A program made the translations under genes and the position numbers. Below, in pieces: positions 12,608 through 16,492 of a stretch of 16,492 bases of DNA. Source of the stretch: an uncultured Eubacteriales bacterium (GTDB taxonomy: Bacteria; Bacillota; Clostridia; Oscillospirales; Oscillospiraceae); the NCBI GenBank assembly GCA_900553805.1, contig USEU01000047.1, positions 1 through 16,492 on the forward strand. Direction: 5' to 3'. The notes under the pieces were generated by a model. The model did no database searches, had not been told where the DNA came from, and was given only the letters and a program-made list of their open reading frames with translations. Position 1 is the first letter of the stretch. Each line of letters starts with the position of its first letter.

Positions 12608-13990
12608 ATGAAATTTCTTGGAGTAACCATTTCTGTTCAGAATACCCCGGAGCTTGACCCGGCGTTCATCCCCCTACATCTGTTCAACAAGGCATTCCTG
12701 GCCGATGCAAAGAAGCCGGTGTCCATCGCCGTGGAGCGGGCAAAGGGAGAAATGGCCAGCTTCCACACCTTCATCCACGGAACCCCGGAGATGAAGGAGG
12801 CCGACTGTTTCTACATTGACCGGCTGGTGAAGTTCATCCTGTGGATGAAGGGCGGTTTCCGCATCTACGTCAGCGGTGATGAAGTGATTTATGACTATCT
12901 GCGCAGCATCTACTGCGCCGGCGGCAAGCAGGAATTTGACTGGGACTACATGGCAAACGTCTTTGAGCATCCCTTTGAGATTCTGCTGGTGGACAAGGTG
13001 CCCGAAAACCACGATGCCCCCCAGAAGGTGGGCGGCCATTTCGAGGGCTGCCGTGTCGGCTTTGATGCCGGCGGCTCCGACCGGAAGGTCAGCGCCGTGA
13101 TTGACGGCGAGACCGTTTACTCCGAAGAGGTTGTGTGGTTCCCCAAGACCAATTCCGACCCCGACTACCACTACGACGGCATTGTAGCGGCGCTGAAATC
13201 CGCAGCTGCCCACATGCCCAGAGTAGACGCGGTGGGCGTGTCCTCCGCCGGTGTGTTTATCAACAACCGCACCATGAACGCCTCCCTGTTTTTGAAGGTT
13301 CCCAAAGACCTGTACGACAAGAAGGTAAAGGATATTTACATCCGGGCCATCACCGATACCTTCGGCGACGTGCCCTACAGCGTAGCCAATGACGGCGATG
13401 TGTCCGCCCTGGCCGGTGCCATCAGCCTGGGCAAGAACAATATGCTGGGCATTGCCATGGGCACCAGCGAGGCCGCCGGTTTCGTGGACGGCAACGGCTG
13501 CATCACCGGCTGGCTCAACGAGCTGGCCTTCTGCCCGGTGGATGCTTCCCCCGCAGCCATGCAGGATGAATGGTCCAAGGACTTCGGCGTGGGCTGCAAG
13601 TACTTCTCCCAGGATGCCGTTATCAAGCTGGCACCCGCTGCCGGAATCCAGCTGGACGAGAGCCTGTCCCCCGCCGAAAAGCTGAAAAAGGTGCAGGGCC
13701 TCATGGAGCAGGGCGACCCCCGCGCCGCTGCCATTTACCGCAGCATCGGCACTTACCTGGCCCACAGCTTTGCCCTGTATTATGATTTCTATGGCTTTGA
13801 GTATGTGCTGCTGCTGGGCCGCGTCATGTCCGGCAAGGGCGGCGACCTGCTGCTGGAAACCTACAACAAGGTAATGGAAAGCGAATACCCCGAGCTGGCA
13901 AAGGTGATTCATGTGGCGCTGCCGGACGAAAAATTCCGCCGGGTGGGCCAGTCCGCCATTGCAGCATCCCTGCCGGAGCTGAGAAAGTAA
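12608..13990 (+). CDS. ROK-like (ASKHA) sugar kinase with an extra N-terminal domain, probable GlcNAc/ManNAc kinase
   Basis: This 460-residue protein has an actin-like sugar kinase core at about 148-455. The phosphate-1 loop is GFDAGGSDRKVSAVIDG (151-167, Asp153), the probable catalytic Asp262 is in VANDGDVSALAGA (259-271), the phosphate-2-like loop is AMGTSEAAGFVDGNG (283-297), and the adenosine-side segment is VLLLGRVMSGKGGD (400-413). The zinc motif CxCGxxGCxE of typical ROK kinases is absent. About 145 N-terminal residues precede the core and are not recognised. At the head of an operon ending in nagA and divergent from AGE, it most likely makes GlcNAc-6-P (inference). ATG at 12608 has GAGG 10 nt upstream. 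A BadF/BcrA-type or other ASKHA kinase is an alternative class. Confidence 0.75.
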   Translation: MKFLGVTISVQNTPELDPAFIPLHLFNKAFLADAKKPVSIAVERAKGEMASFHTFIHGTPEMKEADCFYIDRLVKFILWMKGGFRIYVSGDEVIYDYLRSIYCAGGKQEFDWDYMANVFEHPFEILLVDKVPENHDAPQKVGGHFEGCRVGFDAGGSDRKVSAVIDGETVYSEEVVWFPKTNSDPDYHYDGIVAALKSAAAHMPRVDAVGVSSAGVFINNRTMNASLFLKVPKDLYDKKVKDIYIRAITDTFGDVPYSVANDGDVSALAGAISLGKNNMLGIAMGTSEAAGFVDGNGCITGWLNELAFCPVDASPAAMQDEWSKDFGVGCKYFSQDAVIKLAPAAGIQLDESLSPAEKLKKVQGLMEQGDPRAAAIYRSIGTYLAHSFALYYDFYGFEYVLLLGRVMSGKGGDLLLETYNKVMESEYPELAKVIHVALPDEKFRRVGQSAIAASLPELRK

Positions 13991-14015
13991 GCATATCATA
14001 TAAGGAGACAAAAAG

Positions 14016-14666
14016 ATGAAAAAGCATATTGTCTGTTTTGGTGATTCCAATACCCACGGCTACTGCGCCGACCCCACCGATACCGTCACCGGCGGTGCGC
14101 GGTTTGACGAAACCGAGCGCTGGACCTGCCTGCTGCAACAAAAGCTGGGCGACGATTACCTGGTGCTGGAAGAGGGCCTGTCCGGCCGTACCACCGTGTT
14201 CCCCGATGCCCTCCACGAGAGAATGGACGGCCTGAGCGTTCTCTATTCCACCCTCATGAGCCACGAGCCGGTTGACCTGCTGGTTATCATGCTGGGCACC
14301 AATGACACCAAGGAGCGCCTGGGGGTCAATGCCGCCTGCATTGCCATCGGCATGGAGCGGCTGGTGCGCAAGGCCCAGAGCGTCATGTGCTGGGCGAAGG
14401 AGCCGAAGGTTCTGATTGTCTGCCCGCCTCACATTCTAAAGGAGATGTATGACAATCCCTGCGGTGTGCCCATGGGTCAGGGCTGCATCGAAAAATCCCA
14501 GGAGCTGGCCGGTTACCTGCGGGAGACTGCCAAGCTGGTGGGCGCTTCCTTCCTGGATGCCCAGAAATTCGCGGAATTTAACCGTGTAGACGGAATGCAC
14601 CTGACCGCCAAGGGACACCGCTGTCTGGCGGATAAGCTGGCAGAAGTTATCCCGGGGCTGCTGTAA
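14016..14666 (+). CDS. SGNH/GDSL-family esterase, cytoplasmic
   Basis: The 216-residue hydrolase carries the SGNH blocks: nucleophile Ser11 in FGDSNTHG (8-15), block II Gly in EGLSGRTT (53-60), Asn96 in LGTNDTKE (93-100), and Asp192/His195 in VDGMHLTAKGH (191-201). Its sequence resembles the arylesterase/acyl-CoA thioesterase-like SGNH group of about 210-220 residues. There is no signal peptide, so it acts inside the cell. Within the nan/nag operon a role in removing O-acetyl groups from imported sialic acid or amino sugars is attractive but unproven; it differs in length and motifs from E. coli NanS. ATG follows ATAAGGAGACAAAAAG, 25 nt after the kinase. Confidence 0.85.
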   Translation: MKKHIVCFGDSNTHGYCADPTDTVTGGARFDETERWTCLLQQKLGDDYLVLEEGLSGRTTVFPDALHERMDGLSVLYSTLMSHEPVDLLVIMLGTNDTKERLGVNAACIAIGMERLVRKAQSVMCWAKEPKVLIVCPPHILKEMYDNPCGVPMGQGCIEKSQELAGYLRETAKLVGASFLDAQKFAEFNRVDGMHLTAKGHRCLADKLAEVIPGLL

Positions 14667-14667
14667 A

Positions 14668-15306
14668 ATGAGCCGCTCTATCTTTCGCTACGAGGGGCCG
14701 GTCTGGAATTTCTGCAATGTCGTTACTGATACGCTGGGATTGAGTTTGCTGTGGTGCCTGTGCAGCCTGCCGATCCTCACCACGGGCGCGGCAACTGCCG
14801 CACTGTATGACGCTGCCGTCTGCGGTGTCCGCTACCGGGAGCCGGGCACCTACCGCCGCTTTTTCCGCACGTTCAAGGCTGAACTGAAAACCTCCCTGCT
14901 CAGCACGCTGCTTTGGGGGATTCTGCTGCTCTTTGGTGTGTATGTGCTGGCGCTGTTGGATGAGGCGGCTGCCGGGAATACTCAGGCGGCGCTGATGGCC
15001 GGTGGCTATCGGGTGCTGATGGCGCTTCTCATGAGTGCAGCGGCATGGTCGTGCATGCTGCTGTCCCGCTTTGCCTATCGTTTTCGGGATCTGACGGCCA
15101 ACGCGATTCAGTTTCTGCCTGCCCATATGCTGGCGTCCATTATGATCGCGGTATTGAGCTGGGCTTCGGTCTGGTTTGTTACGCATTATCCATTGGGCCT
15201 GGTTTTTGCTCCGGCGGTGACAGTGATTGGTTGGTCGCTGGTATCGGAGCCTGTTTTCAAAAAATACGGCGGCGGGATCGAACCCGCGAAAGCCGACAAG
15301 GAGTGA
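14668..15306 (+). CDS. DUF624/YesL-family membrane protein
   Basis: The 212-residue integral membrane protein has about five hydrophobic segments (22-44, 72-95, 110-130, 150-172, 175-195). The N-terminal NVVTDTLGLSLLWCLCSLPILTTGAATAALY is the typical opening of the DUF624 (YesL) family. Members sit beside carbohydrate ABC transporter genes in Firmicutes, and their function is unknown. ATG begins 1 nt after the esterase stop (TAA-A-ATG) with no strong ribosome binding site, suggesting translational coupling. Its position between esterase and nagA, not beside the transporter, is slightly unusual. A helper role in sugar uptake is only a guess. Confidence 0.85.
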   Translation: MSRSIFRYEGPVWNFCNVVTDTLGLSLLWCLCSLPILTTGAATAALYDAAVCGVRYREPGTYRRFFRTFKAELKTSLLSTLLWGILLLFGVYVLALLDEAAAGNTQAALMAGGYRVLMALLMSAAAWSCMLLSRFAYRFRDLTANAIQFLPAHMLASIMIAVLSWASVWFVTHYPLGLVFAPAVTVIGWSLVSEPVFKKYGGGIEPAKADKE

Positions 15307-15311
15307 GTGAT

Positions 15312-16457
15312 ATGTTCTATTCCAACGCCAGAATTTATGGTGCGGATTTTCGGTTTCACCATGGCGCCTTCGAGGTGAAGGACGGCGTTTTCGGTGCAGT
15401 CCTGCCGGGAAATGTCCCCGATGATGCCGTGGATCTGCAGGGTGCAACCGTTATCCCCGGCATGATCGATGTCCACACCCACGGCAATTCCGGGGCGGAC
15501 TTTTCCGACGGCGACTATGACGGCCTGAAAAAGATGGCGGACTTTTACGCCCGCTGCGGCGTGACCTCCTTTGCGCCTGCCTCCATGACCCTGCCCTATG
15601 AGGTGCTGGCCAAGGCCTTTGCCACGGCGGTGCAGCTGAAGGAGGAAAAGCCGGAGGGCTGCGCGGCTCTGCGGGGCATCCAGATGGAGGGACCCTACTT
15701 CTCCTACAAGAAGCGGGGCGCGCAAAACCCGGACTATCTGAAAGATCCTGATTTCGAGGGCTTCAAGGCCCTTTACGACGGCTGCGGCGGCCTGATCTCC
15801 ATTGTGGACGTGGCTCCCGAGCTGCCCGGCGCGGCGGAGTTCACAGCCAAAGCCAGCAAGCTGTGCACCGTATCCGTGGCCCATACGGATTCGGATTACG
15901 ACCATGCCAAGGCTGTGTTTGACGCAGGGGCCACCCATCTGACCCACCTGTACAACGCCATGCCCGGCATCAACCACCGCAGCCCCGGCGTCATTCCGGC
16001 AGCGGTGGAGAACCCCAACGTCCGCGCCGAGATCATCTGCGACGGCTATCACATCCACCCCGCCGCCGTGCGGCTGGCCTTCTCCATGTTTGGCGGAGAG
16101 CGGATGATCCTGATCTCCGATTCCGGCCGCTGCGCCGGCCTGCCGGAGGGCAGCCCGTTTGCCCTGGGCGGCCAGGACGCCTGGCTGCGCGACGGTGTGG
16201 GCCGTCTGGCGGACGGCACCATTGCCTGCTCCGCCGCGAACCTGTGGGGATGCCTGACCAATGTGCTCCGCTGGGGCATCCGGGAGGAGGACGCCGTCCG
16301 CGCCGCCACCTGGAATCCTGCCTGCGCCATCCGCGCCCAGAAAGAGGTCGGCTCCATCGAGCCGGGCAAGGCCGCCGATTTTATTGTCACCGACGGCAGC
16401 TACGCGGGCAAGCGTGTGTTCCTGGCAGGAAAAGAAGTGATACTGAACTCCAATTAA
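15312..16457 (+). CDS. nagA: N-acetylglucosamine-6-phosphate deacetylase
   Basis: The 381-residue amidohydrolase removes acetate from GlcNAc-6-P, giving GlcN-6-P for NagB (not in the window). Seen are the metal motif VHTHG (His55, His57), Glu126 in QMEGPYFS, His191 in AHTDSD, His212 in THLYNAM, His247 in DGYHIHP, and Asp270 in ISDSGRCAG. The HTH motif resembles the two-metal Bacillus type, not the E. coli type with Gln/Asn there. The C terminus has NPA and GSIEPGKAADFIV, the usual amidohydrolase ending. ATG at 15312 follows AAGGAG (15298-15303) inside the end of the DUF624 gene; the open frame reaches 15045, but that part overlaps DUF624 and is not coding. Last gene of the operon, 5 nt after its neighbour. 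Confidence 0.94.
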   Translation: MFYSNARIYGADFRFHHGAFEVKDGVFGAVLPGNVPDDAVDLQGATVIPGMIDVHTHGNSGADFSDGDYDGLKKMADFYARCGVTSFAPASMTLPYEVLAKAFATAVQLKEEKPEGCAALRGIQMEGPYFSYKKRGAQNPDYLKDPDFEGFKALYDGCGGLISIVDVAPELPGAAEFTAKASKLCTVSVAHTDSDYDHAKAVFDAGATHLTHLYNAMPGINHRSPGVIPAAVENPNVRAEIICDGYHIHPAAVRLAFSMFGGERMILISDSGRCAGLPEGSPFALGGQDAWLRDGVGRLADGTIACSAANLWGCLTNVLRWGIREEDAVRAATWNPACAIRAQKEVGSIEPGKAADFIVTDGSYAGKRVFLAGKEVILNSN

Positions 16458-16481
16458 AATCTTTAAAAAAGATTTTAATTG
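16451..16481 (+). terminator. AT-rich hairpin at the end of nagA, possible terminator
   Basis: A perfect 14-bp inverted repeat (16451-16464 with 16468-16481, AAA loop) overlaps the nagA stop codon. It is nearly all A-T, and the right arm contains GATTTTAATT, not a clean U-tract, so termination is plausible but weak. The sequence ends 11 nt later. Confidence 0.45.
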
Positions 16482-16492
16482 CCTGAAGGGCA

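Noticed and set aside
12674..14050. 458-codon minus-strand open frame
   Set aside because: Antisense to the sugar kinase, with shadow-type composition and no start signal.
15045..15311. Longer N terminus for NagA
   Set aside because: These codons lie out of frame within the DUF624 gene; homology begins at ATG 15312, which has AAGGAG.
1..16492. CRISPR array, prophage or integrative element genes
   Set aside because: No regularly spaced repeats and no integrase, phage or conjugation genes were seen; the tRNA-Leu 3' end is not repeated downstream, so no attachment site is supported.

Overview
The window looks like a chromosomal piece of a gut-type low-to-mid GC Firmicute (Clostridia, probably Oscillospiraceae/Ruminococcaceae). 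The reasons are strong AGGAGG ribosome binding sites, several TTG starts, sigma-A promoters, GC-rich genes with AT-rich intergenic regions, a class B sortase, and a CUT1 sugar transporter with no ATPase gene of its own. The genus cannot be fixed from the sequence alone.

Left part (1-5230), housekeeping and miscellaneous genes. On the minus strand are a RodA/FtsW-type peptidoglycan polymerase (174-1346) and a class B sortase (1536-2417), each with its own promoter and terminator. On the plus strand are a tRNA-Leu(CAA) gene (2638-2723), two GNAT acetyltransferases (2784-3777) and a YjjU-like patatin phospholipase (3867-4904).

Right part (5232-16492), a sialic acid (Neu5Ac) and amino sugar catabolic locus in three transcription units. 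Unit 1 (minus) runs from a promoter at 9945-9973 and encodes a solute-binding protein, two permeases, a YhcH/NanQ protein and an N-acetylneuraminate lyase, ending at a terminator at 5194-5223. Unit 2 (minus) encodes an N-acylglucosamine 2-epimerase (AGE) and an RpiR-family regulator. Unit 3 (plus, divergent from unit 2) encodes an unusual two-domain ROK-like sugar kinase, a cytoplasmic SGNH esterase, a DUF624/YesL membrane protein and GlcNAc-6-phosphate deacetylase (NagA).

Together the genes give a coherent inferred route: Neu5Ac uptake, lyase to ManNAc + pyruvate, AGE epimerisation to GlcNAc, phosphorylation to GlcNAc-6-P, and NagA to GlcN-6-P. This is the free-sugar (Bacteroides-like) route through AGE and a ROK kinase, not the classical NanK/NanE route through ManNAc-6-P. 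No sialidase, NanE, NanK, NagB or transporter ATPase lies in the window.

The most noteworthy non-coding signals are two. First, palindromes built on TGAAAAT/ATTTTCA occur upstream of unit 1, and an imperfect copy lies inside the promoter spacer of unit 3; they are candidate operators for the RpiR regulator. Second, a 118-bp MITE-like element (10201-10318) with 35-bp imperfect terminal inverted repeats and TTAG direct repeats sits exactly between the rpiR stop codon and its probable terminator.
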